From Legionella spiritensis (GTDB lineage Bacteria; Pseudomonadota; Gammaproteobacteria; Legionellales; Legionellaceae): 64,000 nucleotides of DNA. Location of the stretch: positions 1,700,501-1,764,500 of the forward strand of contig NZ_LT906457.1 of the NCBI RefSeq assembly GCF_900186965.1, given 5' to 3'. A model generated the notes under the pieces. That model did not search any database. It was not told the DNA's origin and worked only from the letters and a program-made list of their open reading frames with translations. Made by a program: the position numbers and the translations under genes. Shown piece after piece: positions 53,884-62,781 of this stretch. Position 1 is the stretch's first letter; each line of letters opens with the position of its first letter.

Positions 53884-54600
53884 ATGAGTAGATTACCTAT
53901 ATTAATGACAGGTCTCTTGCTTCTCCTGGTCAATCAAGCCTGGAGCGCCCAGCAACGTTATGGCGAAACGCTATGCAATAATCCCGATTATTTTTGCATT
54001 AAAATCAAGCGAGGAGAAACATGGAGCAAACTGTTTCCCAATCCGGAGGAAAATGACATTGTCAGACGAATCAATCGCATGAATATTCGCCTGAAATCCG
54101 GAATGATCATAGCAATTCCTAAAAACATCGACCGATTAACCATCTACGATGTTTCGCCTTTTCCACGATATATTGAATCAAACGGCGAAAAAACCATCTA
54201 TGTGAGCCAAAGAAAATTAGCCTGGGCCGCCTACGATGAGGATGGTGAGTTACTATGGTGGGGGCCTATATCGTCAGGAAAAGATCACTGCAGAAGCAAT
54301 GGCGGATGTAACACGCCCACAGGTTCCTATCGCGTCATTCGCAAACAGGATATCGATTGCGTCTCAACGGCTTTTCCCAGACGGGCCAATGGTGAACACG
54401 GGGGGGCCGAAATGCCTTTTTGTATGCATTTCTACCGTGGATACGCCTTGCATGGCAGTGAGGAAGTACCGGGATACCGGGCCAGTCATGGTTGTGTCAG
54501 AATGTTTACGGAAGATGCGCGCTGGCTCAATGAAGAGTTTGTGGACGTCCCGGGAGGCGGGTTAAGAGGCACAAGAGTTGTCATCGATAATATTCAATAA
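53884..54600 (+). CDS. enhA: L,D-transpeptidase (YkuD), enhanced-entry EnhA-like
   Basis: 238 residues from the ATG at 53884 (GAGGTG upstream), preferred to 53842 because a signal peptide (LPILMTGLLLLLVNQAWSA) then begins the chain. A LysM-like segment (CIKIKRGETWSKLF) is followed by a YkuD domain with YALHGSEEVPGYRASHGCVR, holding the catalytic His and Cys. It forms 3-3 peptidoglycan bonds or attaches proteins. In L. pneumophila the same gene after fliS is called EnhA. The extra Cys residues around CRSNGGCNTP are a feature of this group. Confidence 0.88.
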   Translation: MSRLPILMTGLLLLLVNQAWSAQQRYGETLCNNPDYFCIKIKRGETWSKLFPNPEENDIVRRINRMNIRLKSGMIIAIPKNIDRLTIYDVSPFPRYIESNGEKTIYVSQRKLAWAAYDEDGELLWWGPISSGKDHCRSNGGCNTPTGSYRVIRKQDIDCVSTAFPRRANGEHGGAEMPFCMHFYRGYALHGSEEVPGYRASHGCVRMFTEDARWLNEEFVDVPGGGLRGTRVVIDNIQ

Positions 54601-54667
54601 CGTCGGGCTCAAATTATCCACATTTTCGCTTTGCAAAAAAATTGGTGTGCAGAGCCCGGGGTCTACC

Positions 54668-55486
54668 CTATTTTAAGTAAGAAAAAGAACCATCGACACC
54701 AATCGCCGCTAATTGCCGTTTCAGATTATCAGTCATGGTCTTATCCGCAAAGGGACCAACCCGTACCAGATACCGCTGTTGCTCTTTCTCGATGAGCACC
54801 GGTGAAGATGTCAGTTTCATCAGCTTATCCCGCAACAGACTGGCTAACTCCCGAGAATTAAAAGCGCCGGCCTGTATGTAATAACGGGCTAATTGTTTTT
54901 TACCGGGTATATCGATGGTTAGCGCTTCGATTTCCACAGGCGCGGTTCCTCTGGGCAACAATCCCAGCTTGCTCGCCGCAGCATAGGATAAATCAATGAC
55001 TCGATCAGCATGAAACGGACCACGGTCATTCACTTTCACAACCGTTTCACGGCCATTGCTCAGATTTCTAACCCGTACATACGACGGCAAAGGCAATGTT
55101 TTATGCGCCGCCGTCATGGCATACATGTCATATTCATCACCGCTGGACGTTCGCTTTTTATGAAACTTGGTACCATACCACGACGCAATGCCTTTGGTCT
55201 TGTAACCGGTTGCCGAACGCATAACCTGATATTTTTTACCATCAACGGCATAGGATTCCGGATTACCATAACGACTTAATGGTTCGTATTTGGGCTCTAC
55301 CGTTTTAAATGAAGTGGGGACAGGCCCTACAGGAGCACCGTCTTTAACATCGGTATTACCCCTGTTTCCGGGAGACTTCCAACGAGAGTGATAAGTGGCA
55401 TAACCATCATGTACACGCTCCCTGGCTGCCTCATTTTCGGAGCAGCCGGTCAGCGCGAACATCAGCAAGAGATATACGAAACGCAT
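54668..55486 (-). CDS. rlpA: RlpA-family lytic transglycosylase with SPOR domain
   Basis: 272 residues. A lipoprotein signal (MRFVYLLLMFALTGC) leads to a double-psi barrel domain (TKGIASWYGTKFHKKRTSSG, then VKVNDRGPFHADRVIDLS with the catalytic Asp) and a C-terminal SPOR domain (ARYYIQAGAFNSRELASLLR). It cleaves denuded glycan at the septum. Divergent from dacA, a conserved pairing. Confidence 0.95.
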   Translation of the reverse strand: MRFVYLLLMFALTGCSENEAARERVHDGYATYHSRWKSPGNRGNTDVKDGAPVGPVPTSFKTVEPKYEPLSRYGNPESYAVDGKKYQVMRSATGYKTKGIASWYGTKFHKKRTSSGDEYDMYAMTAAHKTLPLPSYVRVRNLSNGRETVVKVNDRGPFHADRVIDLSYAAASKLGLLPRGTAPVEIEALTIDIPGKKQLARYYIQAGAFNSRELASLLRDKLMKLTSSPVLIEKEQQRYLVRVGPFADKTMTDNLKRQLAAIGVDGSFSYLK

Positions 55487-55674
55487 TATGATATCCGATA
55501 TTTATTATCCAGAGTCTCAATCTGTGTCAGTTGTTTTTTGCAACCGCAAGATGAAAACCCGACAAGCCCTAATATATACAATGCCCGGTTTGATTAAAAT
55601 ACCTCACAGATATTTGGATGAGTGATTCAAGCATGGTAAGATGATGCCATTTTGAAAGCAAAAGTAGATTAATC

Positions 55675-56886
55675 ATGACGATAGCTCGAATCTTTTTCAA
55701 GGTAATGATACTGATTGCATTAAGTATTCACTCACCTGCTTATGCCGAATCCCTGTTAACCAATGGCGCTTCCCGCGCAGCATCAATAAATAACAAACCT
55801 CTGGTTACACCGTCACCGCCCTCTCTCAACGCCAAAGCCTTTATCCTCATCGATGTGGACAGCGGTAAAATTATCGCCGAAAAAGACAGCGATAAAAAAC
55901 TGGCTCCCGCCAGCCTGACAAAAATGATGACGTTATATGTCATATCAAACGCTCTGCATAACAACCAGATCCATTTGACCGACCAGGTCAGGATTAGCCG
56001 ACAAGCCTGGAAAACAGGTGGCTCGCGCATGTTTGTCAAGGAAGGACAGGATGTGAGCGTTCAGGATTTACTTAAAGGCATCATTGTGGATTCAGGCAAC
56101 GACGCCTGTGTCGCTATGGCTGAGCATCTTGGGGGAAGCGAAGCCGGATTTGCCGATATTATGAATCAGCAGGCACAAAGTTTGGGTATGGAAAACAGCC
56201 ATTTTACGGACAGCACCGGTCTTCCGGATCCGAATCTCTACACCACAGCGAAAGATCTGGCTATTCTGGGAAGTGCGCTGGTCAAGGATTTTCCTCAATA
56301 TTATCATTGGTACAAACAAAAATGGTTTACATTCAACGGGATCCGTCAACCCAACCGTAATCGATTATTATGGCGAAATAGTCAGGTAGACGGGATAAAA
56401 ACGGGGCATACCTCGGATGCGGGATACTGTCTGGTTTCTTCCGCCAAACGTGATGACATGCGTTTGCTTGCGGTTGTTCTTGGTTCACCCAGCGAATCGG
56501 CGCGGGCTGATGACAGCGAACGATTACTGAATTACGGCTTCCGCTTCTTTGAAACGCACGAACTCTATAAAGCGGGCAAAGCCATTACTGAAATGTCTGT
56601 CTACAAGGGCCAGACTAATAAAATAGGCGTAGGAGTCATTCGGGATCAATATATCACCATCCCAAGCGGCCAATATCAGCGCCTGAGCGTTAATACCAAA
56701 ATACCCAAAAACCTGATTGCGCCGATCCGGAAAGGGGATAAAATCGGCGAACTTGTTATTCAATTTGACAACAATATCATTGCCACCCACCCGCTTTATG
56801 CCCTGGATACAGTGGAAAAAGGCGGTTTTTTCAAACGTACGAAAGACTCCTTGCGATTGACGGTAAAACGCTGGTTTGGTTCCTAG
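55675..56886 (+). CDS. dacA: DacA: D-alanyl-D-alanine carboxypeptidase (PBP5-like)
   Basis: 403 residues with a signal peptide (FFKVMILIALSIHSPAYA). The three penicillin-binding motifs are SLTK (in PASLTKMMT), SGN (in VDSGNDACVAMAEHLGG) and KTG (GIKTGHTSDAGYC). A C-terminal beta domain and a basic amphipathic anchor (LRLTVKRWFGS) finish it. It trims peptidoglycan pentapeptides. First of dacA-dat-ybeD-lipB. Confidence 0.97.
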   Translation: MTIARIFFKVMILIALSIHSPAYAESLLTNGASRAASINNKPLVTPSPPSLNAKAFILIDVDSGKIIAEKDSDKKLAPASLTKMMTLYVISNALHNNQIHLTDQVRISRQAWKTGGSRMFVKEGQDVSVQDLLKGIIVDSGNDACVAMAEHLGGSEAGFADIMNQQAQSLGMENSHFTDSTGLPDPNLYTTAKDLAILGSALVKDFPQYYHWYKQKWFTFNGIRQPNRNRLLWRNSQVDGIKTGHTSDAGYCLVSSAKRDDMRLLAVVLGSPSESARADDSERLLNYGFRFFETHELYKAGKAITEMSVYKGQTNKIGVGVIRDQYITIPSGQYQRLSVNTKIPKNLIAPIRKGDKIGELVIQFDNNIIATHPLYALDTVEKGGFFKRTKDSLRLTVKRWFGS

Positions 56887-56898
56887 GCAAGATTAATC

Positions 56899-57747
56899 AT
56901 GGACATGATTTATATCAATGGTCATTTTTATAAGTCCGGGGATGCCCGCATATCCGTGTTTGATCGTGGTTTGCTATTCGGAGATTCCGTTTATGAAGTC
57001 ATCCCCGTCTACCATGGCCAGCCATTTTTAGTTGCCAGACATTTACATCGTCTGGAAAGCAGTTTGAAAAAAGCCGGGATTCCTGATCCGGACGTGGACT
57101 GGCCCGGATTATTTGCCGAACTGATTGCGCAAAACGATAGTGACGGTGATATACAAATATATTTACAAATTACCCGTGGTAACCAGGGTATACGAAAACA
57201 CGACATTACCGCCGGTCTGGAGCCTACGGTTATCGCTTTTTTACTGCATAACCGTTACCCGACCCTCCCGGAAAAACATCAGGGCATCAGTGCCTGCATC
57301 GTGGAAGACATACGCTGGCAGCGTTGTGACATTAAAACCACGTCCATGTTAGGTCATGTACTGGTTAATGATGAAGCCGTCTCTCAAGGGGCAAACACGG
57401 CGATTTTGTCACGCAATGATTTTATAACCGAGGGAAGTTCCAGCAACGTGTTTCTTGTTGACTCCTCAGGATTGATTAAAACACCGCCCCTGGGAACATT
57501 TTGCCTGCCTGGAATCACCCGGGAAATTACCATTGAACTGATCCAATCCCTACGCTTGCCATTTAGCGAGGAAGCAATACCTGTCGACGCCCTGCTTGCC
57601 GCCAGAGAGGTATGGATTACCAGCACAACCAAGGAAATTTGCCCCGTAACCCGCATCAATCATCAAATCATAGGAGAGGGAACAGGCGGATCGGTCTGGC
57701 AACATCTTAATAATCATTATCAACAACTGGTTTTTGACCTATCATGA
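56899..57747 (+). CDS. dat: D-alanine aminotransferase (class IV PLP enzyme)
   Basis: 282 residues. YINGHFYKSGDARISVFDRG with LLFGDSVYE is the class IV start; IKTTSMLGHVLVNDEA carries the PLP Lys (in DIKTTS), and ITEGSSSNVFLVD and LPGITREITIELI follow. This family includes IlvE and PabC; the LLFGDSVYE and VIPVYHG text and the location beside dacA favour D-amino acid transamination for wall synthesis. It lies 12 bases after dacA. Confidence 0.9.
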   Translation: MDMIYINGHFYKSGDARISVFDRGLLFGDSVYEVIPVYHGQPFLVARHLHRLESSLKKAGIPDPDVDWPGLFAELIAQNDSDGDIQIYLQITRGNQGIRKHDITAGLEPTVIAFLLHNRYPTLPEKHQGISACIVEDIRWQRCDIKTTSMLGHVLVNDEAVSQGANTAILSRNDFITEGSSSNVFLVDSSGLIKTPPLGTFCLPGITREITIELIQSLRLPFSEEAIPVDALLAAREVWITSTTKEICPVTRINHQIIGEGTGGSVWQHLNNHYQQLVFDLS

Positions 57748-58010
57748 CTGAAAAACAAACGTATATTGAATTCCCCTGCCATTTTCCCATAAAAATAATT
57801 GGAACCAATACCGTTCAATTCAAAGTTGAAATTACGACTATTATCAACAAGCATTTTCCGGCGACAAAAGAGGATGCCATCGCCTGCAAGGATAGTCAAA
57901 ATGGCAACTATCTTTCCATCACCGCTACGGTCTATGTCGTCGATAAACCATCACTGGACGCGCTTTATCACGAGTTAACTCAACATCCCGCCACCAAAAT
58001 GGTGCTCTGA
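57744..58010 (+). CDS. ybeD: YbeD/DUF493 family protein
   Basis: 88 residues. [15 protein letters not shown] and [20 protein letters not shown], with VL at the end, are DUF493 signatures. This small ferredoxin-fold protein sits between dacA and lipB in many gammaproteobacteria; ligand unknown. Overlaps both neighbours. Confidence 0.93.
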   Translation: MTEKQTYIEFPCHFPIKIIGTNTVQFKVEITTIINKHFPATKEDAIACKDSQNGNYLSITATVYVVDKPSLDALYHELTQHPATKMVL

Positions 58011-58615
58011 TGATTACGATAAAACATTTAGGACAACAACCGTATCAATCCGTGTGGGATGACATGAAGCGGTATACCATGCAAAGAGACCCGCTTTCAA
58101 AAGATGAGTTATGGTTACTCGAACACCCGCCCGTCTACACCCAGGGACAAGCCGGTAAACCGGAACACCTGTTAAATCCGAACGCCATTCCGGTTATTCA
58201 ATCGGACAGGGGAGGACAAATCACTTACCATGGTCCCGGACAACTCGTCGCTTATCTCTTACTGGACATTCGGCGTAGAAACATGGGGATCCGAACCCTG
58301 GTCGGCCTTCTCGAAGCCATTTTAATAAACCTGTTACGGGAGTACCATATTACCGCCACTACTCGCTGTGGTGCTCCGGGCGTATACGTGCAGGACAAAA
58401 AAATCGCATCTATAGGCTTGCGTGTAAAAAACGGTTGCACCTATCATGGAATAGCACTTAATGTGGATATGGATTTGTTGCCATTCCATGATATTAATCC
58501 ATGCGGATTTGCCAAACTGGAAATGACGCAGATCAGCGACTATGTCGACAACCCCACGGTTTGCGAAGTATCGCGGAGGATTGAAAAATATTTCCTAGAA
58601 CATTTTAACACATAA
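58010..58615 (+). CDS. lipB: LipB: octanoyltransferase
   Basis: 201 residues. [19 protein letters not shown], then [20 protein letters not shown] and the catalytic Cys region [16 protein letters not shown] with the Lys in [17 protein letters not shown]-type text match LipB. It moves octanoyl from ACP to lipoate-dependent enzymes. lipA is not in this window. Confidence 0.96.
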   Translation: MITIKHLGQQPYQSVWDDMKRYTMQRDPLSKDELWLLEHPPVYTQGQAGKPEHLLNPNAIPVIQSDRGGQITYHGPGQLVAYLLLDIRRRNMGIRTLVGLLEAILINLLREYHITATTRCGAPGVYVQDKKIASIGLRVKNGCTYHGIALNVDMDLLPFHDINPCGFAKLEMTQISDYVDNPTVCEVSRRIEKYFLEHFNT

Positions 58616-58621
58616 CAGATC

Positions 58622-60712
58622 ATGCATTTATTTTCCGACTATATTCAACCGGTTACTCTTTGGCTCCATACTCATCCGCATTGGGCATTATTTTTAACAT
58701 TTATTATTGCCTATACCGAGTCACTGGCCATAGTCGGAAGCATTATCCCCGGCTCGGTAACGATGACTGCCATTGGAATCCTGGCCGGCTCCGGCGTTAT
58801 GCGAATTGATTTGACTCTGATTGCCTCCACACTGGGCGCGATAGCGGGCGACAGCACCAGTTATATGATTGGATATATGTTCAGCGACAGAATGGTTAAT
58901 ATCTGGCCATTTAGCCGTTATCCTCACTGGTTACGTTATGGTAAGGAATTTTTCGCCAAACATGGCGGGAAAAGTGTTCTTATTGGCCGCTTCGTTGGCC
59001 CTTTGCGTTCTATTATTCCAGTAATAGCCGGCATGATGCATATGAAACATCTCCATTTTTATTTTGCCAACGTCGTGTCCGCTATTGCCTGGTCATTTCT
59101 ATATGTACTACCCGGCTTCCTGATTGGAGCGGCCAGTAATGAATTATCCCCTGAAACTGCCACACGCCTGTTCGTTCTAGTATTGATTATTCTTGGAGCA
59201 GTCTGGTTAGCCACCCTTGTCGTCAAATGGCTGCTTCTTAAATTAAACGCCTTTTTACGAACCCATCTTCATGATTTCTGGTTTTGGTCTAGCAAACACC
59301 CACACTTGTCAAAATGGTTCACCGCAATCACCCCTCGCAATGAAACCAGTCACTACGCTACCGCCGGCTTGTTATTATCATTTTTATTATGCCTGTCCGG
59401 ATTTCTGGTCATCACCCTGTTGACCATTTCGCATTCGTTCATTGCCGATAATGTTAATCTTCCCATTCATTTTGTTTTACAAAGTATAAGAACGGATGCT
59501 TTCGATGCCTTTTTTGCCGCGGTTTCCCTGTTTTGCAGCCCCATTATCCTTGTTCTGTTAAATATCATTGTTATTTCTCTTGCCCTGTATCACAGGGATT
59601 GGCGCACACTGTATTTCTGGTGCGGCTTAATGGCAAGCTGTACCCTGATGCTGGTTGCCACTCACTGGTTGATTACCAGTCCAAGACCAACAGATATACT
59701 GAATATCAAACCTGGCAATTCGTATCCGGCCATCACACTGACTTATGCGACGTCTATTTTCACAGCCATCCTGTTTTATTTTAATAGTCACCCCGCTACC
59801 CGATTCAAAATACTAATTAATCTGTTTTTTCTCATATCTCTTGTTCTGGCAGGCTTTGCAGCAGTATACCTGGGTGAATATTGGTTAAGTGATGTCCTGG
59901 GCGCCTACCTGGCCGGCTTGAGTATCTGCCTGATTTTTTGGCTATTCTACCGTCGTGATCAAGCAGAGAAAATTGTTCCCGCCAGTCTTGTAATTGTTTT
60001 TGCTACCACGTTTTTCGCAGCCGGGCTGATAAGCAATTTTTTAAATTTTAACCAGGTTGTTCGCAGTCACCAACCCTATTTCGCTCAATACGTATTCACT
60101 GATCAACTATGGTGGAACCAAAAAAAACCTTTATTACCAATATACAGGGTCAACCGTTTTGGACGCCCAATCAGTCTGTTTAATATCCAGTACGCAGGTT
60201 CCATTAGCAGACTGGAATCATCATTACGCGCATTCGGCTGGTATAAACAAAATCAATCTTTCTATGAATCCATTCTCGGTCGCTTAAGCGGGCGCCCCGA
60301 CTATCAGGGATTGCCATTAATGGCTCAACTATATTTGAACAGAAAACCTGTTCTGGTCATGACTTACGAGCTTGAAAATGGTTCAACCCGATTGATTTTA
60401 CGGCTTTGGCGCTCCAATTATCATTTAAAACATTATCGCCAACCGGTCTGGATTGGCAGCGTACATTCCGGAACGCCCGGCAATATTGAACAACATCTCG
60501 TAAAACAGCAACATACCGCTAAAAAAGAAACACACTCCTCGCTTTTTTACGTACGAATGGCGCTGTCAGAATTTATGCTGCGTGAATTAAAACTACCTGT
60601 TCATGACATCGGGAAAATACCTCTTAATGTCGAGCCGACATTATTATTAATCAAGGAAATTCCAGGAAAGGAATTAATGAATGTCTCCGCGGTATCTCCC
60701 AGAGACCACTAG
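58622..60712 (+). CDS. lssY: LssY: DedA + PAP2-like + LssY C-terminal domain membrane protein
   Basis: 696 residues. Residues 1-210 are a DedA-type domain (GSIIPGSVTMTAIGILAG, GAIAGDSTSY, GRFVGPLRSIIPVIAG). Residues about 235-450 align with the PAP2 phosphatase fold, but its catalytic set has gone: H348 replaces the Lys of KxxxxxxRP, PAIT (369-372) stands for PSGH, A413-A414 for SR and Y420 for the last His. Residues 490-690 are the LssY C-terminal domain. L. pneumophila lssY belongs to the lss type I secretion locus. The stop TAG is formed at the border of element R9. Confidence 0.85.
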   Translation: MHLFSDYIQPVTLWLHTHPHWALFLTFIIAYTESLAIVGSIIPGSVTMTAIGILAGSGVMRIDLTLIASTLGAIAGDSTSYMIGYMFSDRMVNIWPFSRYPHWLRYGKEFFAKHGGKSVLIGRFVGPLRSIIPVIAGMMHMKHLHFYFANVVSAIAWSFLYVLPGFLIGAASNELSPETATRLFVLVLIILGAVWLATLVVKWLLLKLNAFLRTHLHDFWFWSSKHPHLSKWFTAITPRNETSHYATAGLLLSFLLCLSGFLVITLLTISHSFIADNVNLPIHFVLQSIRTDAFDAFFAAVSLFCSPIILVLLNIIVISLALYHRDWRTLYFWCGLMASCTLMLVATHWLITSPRPTDILNIKPGNSYPAITLTYATSIFTAILFYFNSHPATRFKILINLFFLISLVLAGFAAVYLGEYWLSDVLGAYLAGLSICLIFWLFYRRDQAEKIVPASLVIVFATTFFAAGLISNFLNFNQVVRSHQPYFAQYVFTDQLWWNQKKPLLPIYRVNRFGRPISLFNIQYAGSISRLESSLRAFGWYKQNQSFYESILGRLSGRPDYQGLPLMAQLYLNRKPVLVMTYELENGSTRLILRLWRSNYHLKHYRQPVWIGSVHSGTPGNIEQHLVKQQHTAKKETHSSLFYVRMALSEFMLRELKLPVHDIGKIPLNVEPTLLLIKEIPGKELMNVSAVSPRDH

Positions 60713-60924
60713 GTTCCGTGAACAAAAATTTTCTTCGCACCATTTTTTGCGAAAAAACAGTAGCCCGTAAGGAGGCCTGCGGCCGTATTGCGGGTTTGAT
60801 GTGCACCTTATGAACGTTTTCCCGCATTACGGCTTCGCCTTCATGACGGGCTACAAGACATTATTATTTGTTGCGCAACAATAGTTGCCTTGTTTTCGAT
60901 CGGAAAAAATTTGTTCACAGAGCC
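60712..60924 (+). mobile_element. Dispersed element copy R9, most complete (213 bp)
   Basis: Left terminus GGTTCCGTGAACAAAAATTT and right terminus AAAATTTGTTCACAGAGCC are imperfect inverted repeats. TA flanks both sides (60710-60711 and 60925-60926), as after IS630/mariner-type insertion. The interior has GTAGCCCGTAAGGAGGCCTG and CCCGCATTACGGCTTCGCC, themselves arms of a large palindrome. No transposase frame. Confidence 0.8.
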
Positions 60925-60926
60925 TA

Positions 60927-61153
60927 GGTTCGGTGTAACTGACCCATCTAAAAATTTTATTTGCAGGACTTTTTAAACATAGCCGGTAGCCCATAAAGAG
61001 GCCTGCGTCTGTATTGCGGGTTTCATGATCCAATATTGCAGCAGGGAAACAGGTGAGCGCCTCAGTGAACGTTGTCCCGCATTTCGGCTTCGCCTTCATG
61101 ACAGGCTACAGGCAACTATTTTTCATTCGGTAATAAATTTTGTTCACAGAACC
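60927..61153 (+). mobile_element. Dispersed element copy R10 (227 bp), tandem with R9
   Basis: Left end GGTTCGGTGTAACTGACCC (drifted), right end AATTTTGTTCACAGAACC. It shares the TA at 60925-60926 with R9; the right flank is TG. Confidence 0.75.
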
Positions 61154-61215
61154 TGAGACAATACCGCTTCTCTCAGATAAACTAATTGAAAATATCAATC
61201 TCAATAGGGATAAGA

Positions 61216-61824
61216 ATGTACTACTACATCAATTATCTTCAAATTATCTTCCCGGTTCTTACAGTACTTTTGCTGGTTGCCGGCCTTTTTTCACGTCGTA
61301 AAAATTTGATATTAGCCGCGTTGTGGATCAGCCTGATAGTTATTATATTTCAGTACCAGATAGCCAACGGTGAAATTCTGGGCAGTTATTTTAACTATGG
61401 CCAGGCAACCATTTATTCCATTAATCTGGCAGTATTGCTCACCTCCCTTCTTTACATAATCCTGACGCTGGAAGCGGATACTATTAGCAGGAGTTCCCGC
61501 TTTATAATCGGGTTATTCTCTGCAACACTTGTAACCGGTGGCTTTTTATTATTATTCAATATTTGGTTCAATGCTCATTTTCTGGCAGACAAAAAGCCTG
61601 ATACGCCCTTATTACAGGTTGCAACATTTCAAAAGCTTGATTATTGCAACTACAAATATGTCTTCTACAAGATCAATAACCAGGGAAAAATTTATTATAT
61701 GTGCCCTAACCGTTATGGCTTATTACCTTCACAGGGTCTTATGGAAAAAGCGCCGCTCTATGTCATTAAACAGTTGCCGTCATCCGGTAAACGGAAAGCG
61801 GCGAATACGAATAATAAATCCTGA
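61216..61824 (+). CDS. lssZ: Small inner-membrane protein, LssZ-like
   Basis: 202 residues from the ATG at 61216, with AGGGATAAG before it; an in-frame TTG at 61186 is rejected. Four membrane segments near residues 5-25, 30-50, 64-85 and 95-118 are followed by a periplasmic or cytoplasmic tail with Cys residues (YCNYKYV, MCPNRYG). The lssZ name rests on position between lssY and the ABC transporter and on membrane character only; no motif proves it. Two mobile elements separate it from lssY. Confidence 0.6.
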   Translation: MYYYINYLQIIFPVLTVLLLVAGLFSRRKNLILAALWISLIVIIFQYQIANGEILGSYFNYGQATIYSINLAVLLTSLLYIILTLEADTISRSSRFIIGLFSATLVTGGFLLLFNIWFNAHFLADKKPDTPLLQVATFQKLDYCNYKYVFYKINNQGKIYYMCPNRYGLLPSQGLMEKAPLYVIKQLPSSGKRKAANTNNKS

Positions 61825-61903
61825 AGCCTGGAGAAAAAAACGCTTTTGTAGATAATTTGTACTACTGTATATTTTTTGATAACATGGTGAAAATTTTTAT
61901 TTT

Positions 61904-62614
61904 ATGGGTTCTATGCGTACTATTTGCCTTGCCGTTTTCTCTTTAATCTGTTGCCTGTCTTACGGGATGGCACCGAAGTTAAATTGGAATAAAGCAGTTG
62001 ACAATGCCATTATCCGTTACGGACTCCGTACTGAACCGGAGCTTGTACGAATGTTTGACAAGGCAAAGGTGGCCTATCCACCAAAGGAAGTGGCTTTATT
62101 GGCCTTTAAAAAAGAACGATATATTGAAATGTGGGCTAAAGACAATAATCAACCATGGCGACTTGTTCACAAATATCCTCTGACGGCGTTTAGTGGACGT
62201 CTGGGACCTAAATTAAAGGAAAGAGACGGCCAAATCCCCGAAGGGATCTACCGGTTGGTTAATTTTAATCCTTTTAGTTCCATGCACTTATCCATGATGA
62301 TCGATTACCCTAACAACTTCGACAAGTTGCAAGCCAGTAAAGACGGACGGCGCAGATTGGGAAATAATATATTCATTCATGGCAAATCGTTATCCGTAGG
62401 TTGTCTGGCCGTCGGTAATCACGCTATTGATCAACTTTTTTTACTGTCCAGACGAGTCGGACTTAATAACATTAAATTAATTATCGCGCCTAATGATTTA
62501 CGCAAGGAAAAACCGGCAACCACTAATTTTGCCCAACCACGCTGGTTGCCCGAATTATACAAGCAAATTGAAACGGCTCTTCGACCGTTTCCCGTAAAAA
62601 AACGCGTCGTCTAA
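61904..62614 (+). CDS. L,D-transpeptidase (YkuD) in the lss locus
   Basis: 236 residues with a signal peptide (MRTICLAVFSLICCLSYGMA). The YkuD active site is IHGKSLSVGCLAVGN with His159 and Cys167. PKLKERDGQIPEGIYRL upstream is the usual substrate-loop stretch of the family. It may crosslink peptidoglycan or tie the secretion machinery to the wall; placement before the ABC transporter gene suggests the latter without proving it. The lssA name is possible by order but not secured. Confidence 0.85.
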   Translation: MGSMRTICLAVFSLICCLSYGMAPKLNWNKAVDNAIIRYGLRTEPELVRMFDKAKVAYPPKEVALLAFKKERYIEMWAKDNNQPWRLVHKYPLTAFSGRLGPKLKERDGQIPEGIYRLVNFNPFSSMHLSMMIDYPNNFDKLQASKDGRRRLGNNIFIHGKSLSVGCLAVGNHAIDQLFLLSRRVGLNNIKLIIAPNDLRKEKPATTNFAQPRWLPELYKQIETALRPFPVKKRVV

Positions 62615-62781
62615 ATGATCTCCAATCAGCTTTGTTGTAATGCCGTACTTTATCCCCCGCCTCGCGTTGGATGACATCAACTTGAAGTAATCGAACAAAA
62701 ACAGGATTTTCATCCGCGCTTATTGCCTTACTCTGAGAAATAAGAACTATACTGTTATTAAACAATAACATAAAACGAGTT

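Noticed and set aside
54601-54667. Another copy of the dispersed element between the EnhA-like gene and rlpA
   Set aside because: Only a GGGCTC/GAGCCC pair and an AAAAAAATTG run are shared; too little to assign. It may be a terminator between convergent genes.
60851-61099. 82-codon minus-strand frame
   Set aside because: It spans repeats R9 and R10 and is a by-product of their sequence.
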